Assembly: GCF_027941955.1 (NCBI RefSeq)
Contig: NZ_CP115960.1
Coordinates: forward strand, 2,418,001-2,482,000
Direction of reading: 5' to 3'
DNA length: 64,000 nucleotides
Source of the DNA: Sphingomonas sp. 7/4-4
GTDB lineage: Bacteria > Pseudomonadota > Alphaproteobacteria > Sphingomonadales > Sphingomonadaceae
Part shown: piece after piece, positions 29,456 through 40,669 of the stretch
Numbering within the stretch: the stretch's first letter is position 1
Layout: each line of letters begins with the position of its first letter
The notes under the pieces: model-generated
Told to the model about the DNA's origin: nothing
Databases searched by the model: none
What the model saw: the letters and a program-made list of their open reading frames with translations, nothing else
Program-made: the position numbers and the translations under genes

Positions 29456-32140
29456 ATGATCAGCTTCAGCCATATCGCAAAGTCGTGCCTCGCAGTCGCC
29501 GCGCTCCTCGCAGCGTCTGTGCCCGACATGGCGCAGGCACAGCGCGAACGCATTCGCATCAGCGAGAACTGGCGCTTCACCAAGGGCGATCCGACGGGCG
29601 TCAGGACCGATCTGCGCTATGACGTCCGGCCGAGCGTCGAAAAGAGCGCGGACGGTCGCGTCGCGGATGCGCCGCCCGAAGCAGCGGCCGAGATTGCCAC
29701 CGCAGACGCGCGGGTGCTCAAGCCCTGGATCTTGCCGACCGGCAATGGCTTCATCGCCGATCCCGCTCGGCGGCACGTCCGGCCCGCAGGAGACCCGGGT
29801 AGCGACGTTTCGTTCGTGCAGCAGGGCTTCGACGACAGCAAATGGCAGCGCGTGACGCTTCCACACGACTGGGCCATCGCGGGACCGTTTCTGGAAACCG
29901 GCCCTTATGGAGGAATGGGCCGCCTGCCCAGCTGGGGCATCGGCTGGTACCGGAAGGCGCTGACGATCCCGGCCTCCGATCGCGGGCGATCGATCTTTCT
30001 CGATGTCGACGGCGCCATGTCGTACGCGACCGTCTGGCTCAATGGCCGGCTCGTCGGCGGTTGGCCCTATGGCTATAATGGCTGGCGGCTCGATCTCACG
30101 CCCTATGTGTCGTTCGGCGGGCCCAATCAGCTGGCGATCCGTCTCGACAATCCGCCGGAATCCGCCCGCTGGTATCCCGGCGGCGGGCTCTACCGGGACG
30201 TCTGGCTGGTCAAGACCAATCGAGTCCATGTCGCGCATTGGGGCAGCATTGTCACCACGCCGCTGGTGTCGAAGGCCGCGGCCACGATCATGCATCGACT
30301 GACCGTCGCTAACGATGGCGCCGCCGCCATGCCGGTTTCGGCCGCCACCGAGATCTACGTCGCCGGCGCCGACGGCCGGCGCATCGGCAGCCCCGTCGCG
30401 CGTTTCGCTCTTGGCAGCGCGACCGTGGGAGGGGCAACGCCGTGATCCTGAAGGGAGAGGGCGATGTCGCCGATCCGCGCCTGTGGGGGCCGGCGCCAAC
30501 GCAGCGGCCGAACCTGTATGTCGCGGTCTCGACGGTCCGCGCCACGGGTCGCGTGGTCGACACCTACGAAACCCCGTTCGGCATCCGCACGATCATGATG
30601 AACGGCCGCGAAGGACTGGTCGTCAACGGCGAGAAGGTGAAGATACAGGGCGTCAATAATCACCACGACTTGGGCGCATTGGGCGCCGCGTTCAACGTCC
30701 GGGCGGCCGAGCGCCAGCTCGAGATCCTGCGCGAGATGGGCGTCAATGCGCTGCGCATGAGCCATAACCCTCCCGCCCCCGAGCTGCTCGATCTGGCCGA
30801 CCGGATGGGGTTCGTTGTCATCGACGAAGTGTTCGACTCCTGGGAGCGCAAGAAGACGCCGCTCGATTTCCACCTAATCTTCAAGGACTGGGGGAGCAGG
30901 ACCTGCGCGCCATGTTGCGCCGCGATCGCAACCATCCCTCGATCATCATGTGGAGCATCGGCAACGAAGTGGGCGAACAATATACCGGCGAGGAAGGCGC
31001 CAAGGTGGCCCGTTGGCTGGTGGCGATCGTTCGCGAGGAAGATCCCACACGCCAGACCACGACATCGATGAACTATGCCCGGCCCGAAATGCCGCTGCCG
31101 GCGACGGTCGACGCCATCGGGATCAATTATCAGGGCGCCGGCGTCCGCTCCCTGCCGCCGCAATACCGGCCTTTTGCCGAGAAATTTCCGGACAAGATCC
31201 TGTTCGAATCGGAGAGCGCTTCGACACTGAGCAGCCGCGGCGAATTTCTCTTCCCGGTATCAGGCAGCATCAGTGGCCCCGTCCGGCCCGGTTCGGGCGG
31301 CGACCCCGCACGCCAGCAGGTGAGCGCCTATGAGCTCCACGCTGCCGATTTCGGGTCCTCGCCCGATCGCGAGTTCGCCGCGATGGACCAGAACCCGACC
31401 GTCGCCGGCGAGTTCGTCTGGACGGGCTTCGACTATCTCGGCGAACCTACGCCTTATTATGGCGCGCGCAGCTCTATTCGGGCATCGTGGACCTTGCCGG
31501 GTTCCCGAAGGATCGGTTCTGGCTCTATCAGTCGCGATGGCGGCCCGATCTCAAGTTCGCACACATCCTGCCGCACTGGAGTTGGCCCGGCCGCGAGGGC
31601 CAGGTGACTCCGGTCCATGTCTTCACGTCGGCCGACGAGGCGGAGCTGTTCATCAACGGCAAGTCGCAGGGCAAGCAAAAGCGCGCCCCTTTCGCCTATC
31701 GCTTCCGCTGGGACTATACCGTCTACGAACCGGGTGAGGTGAAGGTCGTGACCTGGAAACAGGGGCAACCCTGGGCGACGCAGACCGTCACGACGACCGG
31801 CGCGGCCGCCGCGCTCTCGGTCGACACCGACCGAAGCCGGATCGCGGGCGACGGCCGTGACCTCGTATTTGTGACGGTGCGTGTTCAGGACGCCAAGGGC
31901 CGCACGACGCCAACCGCTTCGAACACCATCCGCTTCACCGTGTCCGGGCCGGGAGAATTGATCGCCACCGACAACGGCGACCCGACCAGCTTCATTCCGT
32001 TCCCGTCGGCGACAAGGCCCGCCTTCAACGGACTAGCGCTGGCGATCGTCCGCGCCCGGCCGGGTGCGAAGGGAGCGATCACCGTTGGAGCGCAATCCGA
32101 CGGCCTGGCCCACGGAACGATCACGCTGACGGCTCGCTAG
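29456..32140 (+). CDS. GH2-family secreted glycoside hydrolase (beta-galactosidase type), frame-broken three times
   Basis: About 890 residues. The signal peptide is SCLAVAALLAASVPDMAQAQ. The sugar-binding domain has WQRVTLPHDWAIAGPF and YPGGGLYRDVWLV. The TIM barrel has VNGEKVKIQGVNNHHDLGAL, ALRMSHNPPAPELLDLADRM, the acid/base Glu in SIGNEVGEQY, and later VAGEFVWTGFDYLGEPTPYY. Breaks lie near 30440, at 30890-30894 (five G where six restore DWGEQDLRAMLRRD) and near 31473 (RSSYSGIVDLAG). Each fits one lost base. GGAGG is better spaced for ATG 29456 than 29450. With the adjacent TonB receptor it forms a carbohydrate-use locus. Confidence 0.88.
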
Positions 32141-32215
32141 CCCCGCGCCTTGCGGCAGCCCTAGCGGGCTTAACTCAGACAAGATTGACATGAGACGTCA
32201 TGAATCTTATGCCTG

Positions 32216-32231
32216 ACGTTAGCGCTACCAC
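32216..32231. promoter_or_regulatory. LacI-type operator before the TonB receptor
   Basis: GTTAGCGCTACC at 32218-32229 is an imperfect palindrome centred on GCGC. It closely matches the TGTTAGCGCTAACA class of LacI-family operators that control TonB-linked sugar genes in alphaproteobacteria and xanthomonads. It is about 50 bases upstream of the receptor start. No LacI gene is inside the window. Confidence 0.55.
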
Positions 32232-32279
32232 AACTTGAGCCGTCACCTGCAAAGCAGGGACCATTGGGGAGGATTGAGA

Positions 32280-35200
32280 ATGGTTTCTCGTATTGAATTA
32301 GTTCGCCGTGCGCTTCTGGGCGCTGCGGCGGTGTCCGGCCTCGCCCTGCCGGCCGTCGCAGCGGCGCAGACTGCAGTCCCCCGCCAGCGAGCAGCAGCAC
32401 AAACGAGCCTGCAAGCCAGGCGCAGGGTGCCGGCCAGACGGCTCCGACTCAAACCGACTCCGCCGATCAGGTTCCCACCGATCCGTCCGCGACGGGCAAC
32501 GACGACATCGTCGTGTCCGGTTATCGCGCTTCGCTCGAGAGCCAGACCAATGCCAAGCGCAATTCGATAGGCTTCACGGACACGATCTTCGCCGAGGATA
32601 TCGGCAAGTTTCCGGACACCAATATCGCGGAATCGGTAAACCGCATTCCCGGCGTCACGATCAGTCGCGAAGTTACGGGTGAAGGCACCAATGTCGCGAT
32701 CCGCGGTCTGGGTACGAACTTCACCCGGGTGCTGCTGAATGGCGCGCCGGTAGCGGTCGCCTCGGTGCGTTTCGACGCGCAGAGCACCAACCGGGAGGTG
32801 GACCTCGATCTCCTTCCCACCGAATTGTTCACCCAGCTCACCGTCAGCAAATCACCCGTTGCCAGCCAGATTGAAGGCGGCGCGGCGGGAACCGTGAACC
32901 TGCGATCGGCAAGGCCGTTCGACAATCCGAATACCTATGTGAGCTATTCGCTTCAGGGATCAAAGGTCAGTTCCGCGGATAAATGGGGCTATCGCGGCCA
33001 CCTGCTGGCGAGCACCACCTTCGGCAATTTCGGTATTCTGGCGGGCGTCTCCGTTTCCAAGTCCGAATTCCGGATCGACGGCTATGAGACGATCGGCTGG
33101 ACGAATCCCAATCTGTCCGCCGCCCAGCGCACCAGTGGCACGTTGAACGCCACGGGCGGTGGCAATTTCAGCATCCCGGCAACGGTTCCCGCGAACGCCG
33201 GCAACGGCCTCACCACCGGCGCCGTGATCAACCAGGCATTTCTCCTCGCCAACAATCCCGGCGCGACGATCGATCAGATCGACAACGGCCTGATCCCCCG
33301 CCTCAGCCGCCCGCGCACCGAGGTGGGCTCGCGCGAGCGCCAGAGTTATCTCGCGTCGCTCGAGTGGCGGCCCAGCGACTCCCTGCATTTCTATGTCGAT
33401 GGAATGTACGGCAAGCGCGATACCGAATTCACGCGCACCGCGCTGAATTGGGTCGGCCGCAACGGCGCGGCAATTCCGCTCAACACGACCTATGACCGCA
33501 CCGATTGCACCACCGGCTGCGTAGTCACGAGCGGGACCTATGCGAATGCGCAGTTCTTCCTCGAATACCGCCCGTACAAGGACACCCAGGACTATTGGGG
33601 CGTCAATCCCGGGCTGGACTTCATCGTCAATGACTGGATCAAGGGCGACATCCAGGCGAACTACACCAAGAGCAATTTCCGCCGCGAAAGCCCGACCGTT
33701 CTAGTGATCACGCCGCCGAGCAGCGGCGTGACGGCGACCTATGTCAACGATGGGCTCAGGCCCGTCGTCACTGCGAATGTCGATCTCAACAATCCCGCGA
33801 ATTTCGGCTGGGCGGGCGGCGGCCGCGTCAATCTGAATGGCGAGGAACGCGAGACCGAAACCAAGGGGTGCGCGGCAGCCTGTTGTTCGGCGATGCTGCG
33901 CGATTCAGCGTCCGTGTCGGCGCGGCGTACGACGACACGCGTCGGCGGATCACGCCGTTCGACAACACCGCTGTGTGGCAGAACGCGATCTGCGGTAACG
34001 GTCCGAACGTCAGTCTGCCGGCGCCCAACACAGGCACTACGCCCTGTACCGGCCTCAACCAGCCGGGCGCCGCGACGCCCGTCGGCTTCCCCACCTTCCC
34101 CGGCTACGGCACCAATTTCACGGCGGGCAGCCCGCCGATCAGCTATGCCGGCTCTCTGATTCCCACGGCTGCGGTGCCAGGCTATCTGATGCCTGGAAGC
34201 AACGGCTTCATCACCGTCGACTGGAACAAGTTCAAGGCGGCTACCAACTATGATGCCCTGCTGGCTGACGCCGACGAGACCGGCAGCGGCAGCAGCGGCG
34301 CCAATGGCGGCCTGATCCGGGAGAAGGTAACAGGTACGTTCGCCGAAGCGAACGGCGTCGTCGATGTCGGCCCGAACACACTGCGGCTGAATGCCGGCCT
34401 TCGCTACGTCCGGACCGAGCAGATCATCGGCGGCCGGGTCAGCGTCCCCGACGGGCGCAACTCCACCATCGCGGATGGCGGTCGTTACCCCAACACCGTC
34501 ACTTTCCCGACGACGACGACGCTCTATTCGAAGTTCCTGCCTTCAGCGAGCGTCGCGCTCGATTTCGGTGGCAAGGCGGTAGTGCGTGGATCGGTCTCGC
34601 GCACGATGACTCGCCCGGATCCGAACGCGATGCTTCCCGGGGCGAGCTTCGTGCAGCCATCGGCCGACACCGGCACGGTCGGCAATCCGGATCTCGATCC
34701 GTACATCTCGACCAATATCGATCTCGGTTTCGAATATTATACCGGCGGCGAAGGCGTGATTGCGTTCGCCGCATTCCGCAAGTCGATCACGGGCTTCACC
34801 GTGAATGGCCTGCGCACCGTACCGTTCTCCTTCTTCAACCAATACGGGATCACGGTCGACTCGCTCACCCAGGCGCAGAGGGATGCGCTGGCCACCCGCG
34901 CCAACGGCGGCTCCCTCAACGACGTGCCAGTAGTCGTCCAGCAACAGGTAAATTCGGACGGCAAGCTCAAGGTCAACGGCCTCGAGTTCCAGATCACCCA
35001 GCCGCTAGATTTCCTTACCAGCTGGGCGGGTGTCCGTGGCTTCGGTTTCCAGGGCAATCTCACACTCATTGACCAGAAGGGCGAAGGCGCCGGCGCGCCC
35101 GCGGTGGCGATCGGCGTGGCACCGACGACTTATACTCTGACCGGCTATTATGAAGACAACGGGCTCTCGGCCCGGCTCACCTACACCTACAATGAAGGGT

Positions 35201-35454
35201 CGCAAGGTTCGGGCACGAACCAGAACGGCATTCCGGCAGCCGCGATCTTCGGACGGGACTATACCCAGCTCGATTTCTCCGGGAGCGTCGATCTCGGCAA
35301 GATCTTCGGCCAGAAGTACCTGCCGACGTTGGTATTGAACGTCATCAACATCACCAAGGAAGCGCAGAGCAGCTACTTCCAGTTCGAGAATGCGACGTTC
35401 AACGAATATAATCCCGGCCGGACTGTCCTAGTGGGCATTCGTGGCCGGTTCTAG
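32280..35454 (+). CDS. TonB-dependent receptor (carbohydrate-type), frame-broken twice
   Basis: Outer-membrane active transporter of about 1,058 residues. It begins MVSRIELVRRALLGAAAVSG with a signal ending AVAAAQ. After a missing C at 32378-32382 the frame continues NDDIVVSGYRASLESQTNAK. The plug then reads IGKFPDTNIAESVNRIPGVT and IRGLGTNFTRVLLNGA, standard for this receptor class. A second break at 33865-33868 (one G short) rejoins ETKGVRGSLLFGDAARFSVR. The barrel ends GRTVLVGIRGRF, with terminal Phe. The operator-like site upstream and GH2 neighbour suggest uptake of an oligosaccharide. Confidence 0.9.
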
Positions 35455-35505
35455 TTCCGCCTCCCCGAAGATCGGGTGAGTCCCCTCGCCTGATCTGTCC
35501 ATCCT

Positions 35506-35533
35506 GGAGCCGCCGAAAGGCGGCTCGTTTTTA
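35506..35533 (+). terminator. Rho-independent terminator after the TonB receptor
   Basis: GAGCCGCCgaaaGGCGGCTC followed by GTTTTTA, a compact eight-pair stem with GAAA loop, 50 bases after the stop. Confidence 0.88.
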
Positions 35534-36026
35534 GGCGCGGCGTATCACCAAATGTGCGTGTATCGTGAAGGTTGATGAGGTCGCCCATGACATCAGCTTT
35601 TCTCGCGATAACCACCGGGCGGACCTAGGACGATTCCACAGCGGCTATCCCGGTGACCGCAAATGGGTACATAGCAGCCAGGCAATAGACCGGAAGTGGG
35701 CCGTTAGCGGAATGTCCGCTTTTGACAGCGACGGGTGCGATAGCCGCGTTCGGGGGGCGGGCGGCTTGGTGGGCGCCGATTGAGTCCTCAATCGGCTAGC
35801 GAAACGATTCTGACGGCGGCCAACCCTTATGCCGACGCCGCCTAGTCTTTCGTTGGTAGTCGCTCGTCGACCCGTATTTATCGTTCATCGTCCGCCGTAG
35901 CGATTGATAGAACGGACCCTCCTGTTGATCGAAGAGCGCGCCGCTCCTGCGGCCCGATCGAATATCCATCGGTCGTCGCCCTTCTCCAAGGGCGATTGAT
36001 GGCCCGAACAGCATGGGAACAATGTG
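35534..36026. other. Gap without recognised gene
   Basis: Contains short ORFs of poor composition only. A degenerate motif AATGTCCGCTTTTGACAGCG lies near 35710, a word that recurs in other gaps of this window (about 24190, 38800 and 51470). Confidence 0.4.
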
Positions 36027-36395
36027 ATGCGTATCGTACATTTGGGACTGTTGTCGCTCGCCTTTGTGGGTTCGTCCCATTTCGCCGAGGCGGCTACGGT
36101 CGGGATTGCCATGAAGCAATCGGACAAGACCGTTGTCTCCACGCACGACCTCGACCTTTCGACCGACGCGGGTTTCAGGACGGCACAAGCGCGTATCCGC
36201 CGCGCGGCGGAACGTGTTTGCGGCGGCTATCCGCGCGTTGGTCTATTGCCGCCAACCGAGATCGCGCGCTGCCGCACGACTGCGGCGCGCGAAGCAGATG
36301 CAAAGATTGCTACATTGGCTTCGAGCGCGCGTGATGATCGCGTTGCCTCGACCGATGCCCCGGTTCGACCGCACGCTCGAGCGTCATCGCGGTAA
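36027..36395 (+). CDS. UrcA-family secreted protein
   Basis: About 122 residues. A signal peptide (MRIVHLGLLSLAFVGSSHFA, then EAATV) precedes the UrcA core STHDLDLSTDAGFRTAQARI, RRAAERVCGG and IARCRTTAAREADAKIA. The two Cys in these positions are typical. UrcA proteins are small secreted proteins found widely in sphingomonads and Caulobacterales, with no established function. The start is ATG 36027 (or GTG 36024). It converges on the LytTR regulator gene seven bases away. Confidence 0.88.
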   Translation: MRIVHLGLLSLAFVGSSHFAEAATVGIAMKQSDKTVVSTHDLDLSTDAGFRTAQARIRRAAERVCGGYPRVGLLPPTEIARCRTTAAREADAKIATLASSARDDRVASTDAPVRPHARASSR

Positions 36396-36401
36396 GGGGA
36401 C

Positions 36402-37141
36402 TTACCGGCCGGCCAAGGCCTTTACCGTCGCGAGATAGGAACGGCCGATCCGGACATCGGCTCCATTGGCCAGGATCGCGTACCAGATCCCGAGTCCGTC
36501 GTGGCGGAGTTTGGCGATGAAGTCGCGTCTGACGATCGTCGAGCGGTGGACGCGAATGAACCTGGCCGGGTCCAGCCGGCGCTCGAGGTCGCCGAGCGTC
36601 TGGTGGAGCAGAAAACTGCGCGACCCGACCTGCAGGGACATGTAATCGCGCATCGCGTCGATGCGATCGACATCGATCGCCGCGATGCGCACCATTTCCG
36701 AACGATACGGAACCCAGAATTCCTCGATCCGATCGGACTGCACGGTGGCGCGGTGTTCGGGGTGCCGATCTTCCTGCGCGCACGCGCAATCGCTCGGACC
36801 AATCCTTCGGACGTCACCGGCTTCAGCAGATAGTCGACTGCGGCGACATCGAATGCCGCCAGGGCAAAGCCGTCGAAGGCTGTACAAAAGACGATGGCAG
36901 GCGGCTGCTCTCCGATGGAGAGCGCCTTCGCCACACCCATGCCGTCCACTTGCGGCATGGCGATATCGAGAAGAACGAGGTCGGGCGACAGCGCCTTCGC
37001 CAGTCGTAGCGCGATCTCGCCGTCGGACGCTGTTCCCACGAGCGAGAGGCTGGGGACGTGCGCGCAAAGCATGACCAGCCGCTCGATCGCGAGCGGCTCG
37101 TCGTCCACGATCAGCGTGCGCAAGGCGGGTTCAGCGTTCAT
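36402..37141 (-). CDS. LytTR-type response regulator, frame-broken
   Basis: Receiver plus LytTR DNA-binding domain. The receiver begins LRTLIVDDEPLAIERLVMLC; the phospho-acceptor Asp is in SPDLVLLDIAMPQVDGMG, and Lys in DYLLKPVTSEGL. The output domain in the next frame contains RIEEFWVPYRSEMVRIAAID, YMSLQVGSRSFLLHQTLGDL and FIRVHRSTIVRRDFI. The break is at about 36745-36765, probably one base lost from the G run at 36759-36762. Its start overlaps the histidine-kinase stop by 11 bases, so they are a two-component pair. Confidence 0.9.
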
Positions 37142-38324
37142 CGAAGGTCAGCGGCATTGCGAGGTCGACGAGGAATCCGCCGGGATCGAGCGGGCGCACG
37201 CGGCAGTAACCGTCACTGCCAAACCGCGCAGCGATGCGATTGGCGACGTTGCGCAGGCCCAGACCGGTTCCTCCCACAGTCTCCTTGCCGGCCATTCCCG
37301 GTTCGCCGTCGTCCTGCACCGACAGAAGGAGCATGCCCTGCCGGTCGCTCGCGCGGATGCTGATCGTGACGGGCCGGCGTGATCGCGACACGCCGTATTT
37401 CACGGCGTTCTCGATCAGCGGTTGCAAGATCAATCCGGGGACGAGGGCATCGCGCAGATCGTGCGGCAGATCGATGGCGAGGCGCAGCCGGTCGGGAAAC
37501 CGGACCTGTTCGATCTCGAGATAGAGGCGCTGGAGCCGAATCTCCTCCTCCAGCCGCACATCCTCGGTCGGGTCGCCGACCAGGCTGGCCCGGAAGAAGC
37601 TCGAGAGATTGATGATCATGCGTTCGGCGGGGGGACGTCTGTCGGCCATGACCAGCGAAGACAGCGAGTTGAGCGTGTTGAACAGGAAGTGCGGGTTGAC
37701 CTGATACCGCAGCGCCCGCAGCTCTGCCGCCTGCGCCGCGGCGCGGAACGCGGCGTTCTTGCGCTCCAGGGCACCGACTTCCGCGGCATAGCGTAGCGCC
37801 AGATAGAGCGCTGCCCAGCCGACGAAGAAGAAATAGCTGTTGACCGCGCTGTCCGCGATCATCTTGATCACTTCGATATTGGCATCGTCGGCGTTCGTTC
37901 CCCCGACCTGCACCATCATCCGGCCGGCTGGCTGGGGCTGCTCCGTGCCGGAAGACGCATTGTCCGCACTGTCGGCGGGCACGGTCCAAGGTGACTTCAG
38001 AACCTCGAACACCACCCAATCGGCAGCCGAAAAGGCCAATGCCGCAGGCGCAGCGAGCAGGCCCGCGACGATCATACCACGCCGCAGCGAGCTCGACGCT
38101 ACACTGCGCAACACCAAATAGAGCAGGTAGGTGAGCCCCATGCTGAAGACCATGAGCTCCAGGTGCCTCACCAAGATGTCGAGTTGGCCGGCCTTTCCAA
38201 TGACCGCCGACCGCAAGGTGACGATGGCACAATAGAACAGCCAGAAACCGACGATCGACAGCAAGGCGACACGTGGCGAAAGGGCAGGTTCGTCGTGCAG
38301 GTCCGCAGCAAATTCGTCAGGCAT
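37131..38324 (-). CDS. LytS-type sensor histidine kinase
   Basis: A 397-residue membrane kinase of the His_kinase (LytS/YehU) family. About four or five hydrophobic segments fill the first 190 residues (LLSIVGFWLFYCAIVTL; GLTYLLYLVL; GMIVAGLLAAPAALAFSA; YFFFVGWAALYLAL). The phospho-acceptor motif is NPHFLFNTLNSLSSLV. The ATPase part has LILQPLIENAVKYGVSRS (N box) and GGTGLGLRNVANRIAARFG (G box). It is intact. It overlaps the regulator gene downstream. The signal is unknown. Confidence 0.93.
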   Translation of the reverse strand: MPDEFAADLHDEPALSPRVALLSIVGFWLFYCAIVTLRSAVIGKAGQLDILVRHLELMVFSMGLTYLLYLVLRSVASSSLRRGMIVAGLLAAPAALAFSAADWVVFEVLKSPWTVPADSADNASSGTEQPQPAGRMMVQVGGTNADDANIEVIKMIADSAVNSYFFFVGWAALYLALRYAAEVGALERKNAAFRAAAQAAELRALRYQVNPHFLFNTLNSLSSLVMADRRPPAERMIINLSSFFRASLVGDPTEDVRLEEEIRLQRLYLEIEQVRFPDRLRLAIDLPHDLRDALVPGLILQPLIENAVKYGVSRSRRPVTISIRASDRQGMLLLSVQDDGEPGMAGKETVGGTGLGLRNVANRIAARFGSDGYCRVRPLDPGGFLVDLAMPLTFDER

Positions 38325-39088
38325 GGTGGACCATAGCGCTGGGCCGACGGCGGTAGAAGATGGCGCGACGTCGCTGATCGAAGCCTATCGAACATTCATC
38401 GAAACGGATGGGCACAAGCGTTTTCGAGAAATCCTGGTTCTTGGCATTGCGGCAATTGGCAGAAGGCCCAAGCCTGTGAGCGCATTGGCTAAATACTCGG
38501 AGCAGGCCTGATCGCCGCCCGCGCGGGTGCACGTGTGGCATTGAGCGCGGATTTCTCGCCACGCCAACGAAGGATGGGAATTCGACAGAAAGCTCGCGCT
38601 CATCCCAAAGACGAACGAGGCGCGCTAAGCCGAGAACACCGGTTCGTTCGAGACGCGAACGAGGACATAAACCCGCGCTGCTTTCAGGCGTGCTCGAGAT
38701 CATCACGAGCGACCGATATTGGGCGCTTAGCGGACACAGGCACCAGCGTCGGATATTGGGCCGCAAGCCGACTGGCAGCTTTCAGTTGGCCAGAGTTGCA
38801 GAGCGGACATTTATACCCGACAGCCGCTGCTCTATCGAGGCGGCTCGAAAGCCCGTCGGAGATTTCGGCCCGGCCCTTTTGGAGCGCCAATCCGATATAG
38901 GCAAAGTCGGTCATTCAGCATCGTCGCGCCGCTGCCCGAAAGCGGCACCAGTACATATTGAGAACATGGTAGAAAACCGCAGAAATCTGCGGTAAAATGG
39001 CACCTGCTGGTCCTACGATTTCTCACTATGTTCCGCTAAGGCCCCGCCAAAAGGGGCCACGAACATTAGCAGGAGGCGTGGCCCCACC
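38325..39088. other. Gap without recognised gene
   Basis: Only low-quality ORFs on both strands. It holds degenerate copies of the AGCGGACA/TGTCCGCT word (about 38725 and 38803), and close to its right end CCCCGCCAAAAGGGGCC (39041-39057) as a small hairpin. It lies just upstream of an integrase stub, so it may be an old island edge. Confidence 0.45.
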
Positions 39089-39160
39089 ATGCTTACGACC
39101 GTGGAGATTCGTGCGCTCAAGCCCGCAGCTCGCCCGTTCAAGGTTCCGGACAGCACCCAC
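39089..39160 (+). pseudogene. N-terminal stub of a DUF4102 tyrosine integrase
   Basis: ATG 39089 is preceded by AGCAGGAGGCG and opens MLTTVEIRALKPAARPFKVP DS, the standard N-terminus of Arm-DNA-binding phage integrases. The next residues (THRCRGSALADI) no longer fit, so only about 22 codons remain. The stub implies a past integrase, unlike the nearly complete one at 18.9-20.1 kb, whose N-terminus differs. Confidence 0.65.
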
Positions 39161-39300
39161 CGATGCCGAGGATCAGCTCTTGCTGACATTCTGACGAGTG
39201 ACGCCGATCCTCGTCACCGCCTCCATTTCCGCGCAACCCGACCGTCATTGACGAGTACGGAACGCGCCAGCTTCACGACGACGGCCCCCGGCACAGCTCC

Positions 39301-40656
39301 TCACAAGTTGAGCTGCGAAAAAGCTTCTGCAAGATCAGGGCGCGGTCCGATGCGCTGGGTGGCTGGTCCGGCCAGGCCATCCTGCTGGGGTGAGCCGGTG
39401 GCACGTAAAATCGCGCGCGCGGACTCCGGTACCAATAAGCGGCCACTCCGCTTCAGCGCCCCTTGCAGACACGCAAGTGCGCCGGCGACGATCGGAGTTG
39501 CACTGGAAGTCCCGGAAAAACGCGCCGTAAATAGTTGCTCTTCGTTCGGTGCACCGAACAGGTCCCCGTAGCCGGTAGTCACCACGCTGCGGCCCCAGCC
39601 CTGACAATCCAGCCGGGAGCCGTAGTTGGAAAAGTCCAGCCGCGATCGATCGGGACCGAACAATCCATTGGGCGGCGCGCCCGCGCCTACCAAGATTGCG
39701 CCCGAGTCATGAGTGCCACCGAAGGGATTGCGCCATGTCGAAGGAAATTCCGGGTGCGGGGTATCGTAAAGCACGTCGTCGAGATTCTCGGCGCCATTAC
39801 CAGCCGCCTCGATCACAATTATCCCAAGCGCAACGGCACGCCGGATCGCAATGAAAATGTCTGGCCACCATTCCATCGCAATATAGCCGCGCTGATCCAG
39901 TCGGCGCGTGAAGTCGAACCGTGGACCGGCTTCGTGCATCTCTAGCACCATCAGGTCACCTGGCGCGAGGCGCTGGGCGGCCTGCTCGATCGCGCGCGAC
40001 GCACCGATCCCGCCGTGCGAGACGGCCGCGACACGTGCAGCCGGCGCGATTCCCGTGACACCGGTATTATCGTCGGTGCCTGCCATGGTGCCGAGCACAG
40101 CCGTACCATGATCGCGCCAAGCGGGCCCGGGAAGTGCGGTACCCCCAAGCAGCCCGCCGTTCGGTTGCAGGTCGACGTGGTTCAGGCACCAGCCGCCCTC
40201 GATATCAATAATGTTGACGCGCTCGCCGTCACCGCCCGGTGTTTGCCAAGCCGCGGCCGCCGCGATGCCCGCCGGCGCGGGCGCCAGATACCCTTGCAGC
40301 GCCCTGAAATCGGGGATTCCCACAGCAACAGCCAAATCGGCGGCCACTAACAGCTGATCGCGGTCATCCCAGGGCGCGACGGGATTCTCTGGCTGATGAC
40401 GGAGATAGGCAGCCTCGACCTCGGGAAGCGTACGGACCCGCGCAGCGACCTCCTCGGCGGTTTCGGCATCAAGTAACGCAGAGGCATAGCGGGCTGCATC
40501 GCGGTGCTCGGCATCGCCGATCAACTCCGCTTTCTCGGCGTCCGCGAAAATTGGTGTCAAATCTCCACCGAAAACGCCCACGATTTCGGTCGCTTGTTTT
40601 CCGGGGATGGCAGGTGCCGCCGCGCCTTCGCTATAAACTACGATCAGTTCCACCAT
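39301..40656 (-). CDS. S8 family (subtilisin-like) serine peptidase without signal peptide
   Basis: About 451 residues, ATG 40656 (MVELIVVYSEGAAAPAIPGK). Triad: Asp151 in VNIIDIEGGWCLNH, His183 in RDHGTAVLGTMAG, Ser384 in FSGTSSATPIVAGA; oxyanion Asn in IEAAGNGAENL. The Asp region is D-I-E-G-G-W rather than the common D-[ST]-G, as in a subset of bacterial subtilases. No export signal or prodomain is visible, so it may act in the cytosol, or be exported by another route. It starts 13 bases after the stop of the coiled-coil lipoprotein, suggesting an operon. Confidence 0.88.
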   Translation of the reverse strand: MVELIVVYSEGAAAPAIPGKQATEIVGVFGGDLTPIFADAEKAELIGDAEHRDAARYASALLDAETAEEVAARVRTLPEVEAAYLRHQPENPVAPWDDRDQLLVAADLAVAVGIPDFRALQGYLAPAPAGIAAAAAWQTPGGDGERVNIIDIEGGWCLNHVDLQPNGGLLGGTALPGPAWRDHGTAVLGTMAGTDDNTGVTGIAPAARVAAVSHGGIGASRAIEQAAQRLAPGDLMVLEMHEAGPRFDFTRRLDQRGYIAMEWWPDIFIAIRRAVALGIIVIEAAGNGAENLDDVLYDTPHPEFPSTWRNPFGGTHDSGAILVGAGAPPNGLFGPDRSRLDFSNYGSRLDCQGWGRSVVTTGYGDLFGAPNEEQLFTARFSGTSSATPIVAGALACLQGALKRSGRLLVPESARAILRATGSPQQDGLAGPATQRIGPRPDLAEAFSQLNL

Positions 40657-40669
40657 CGGCAGCTCCCGG

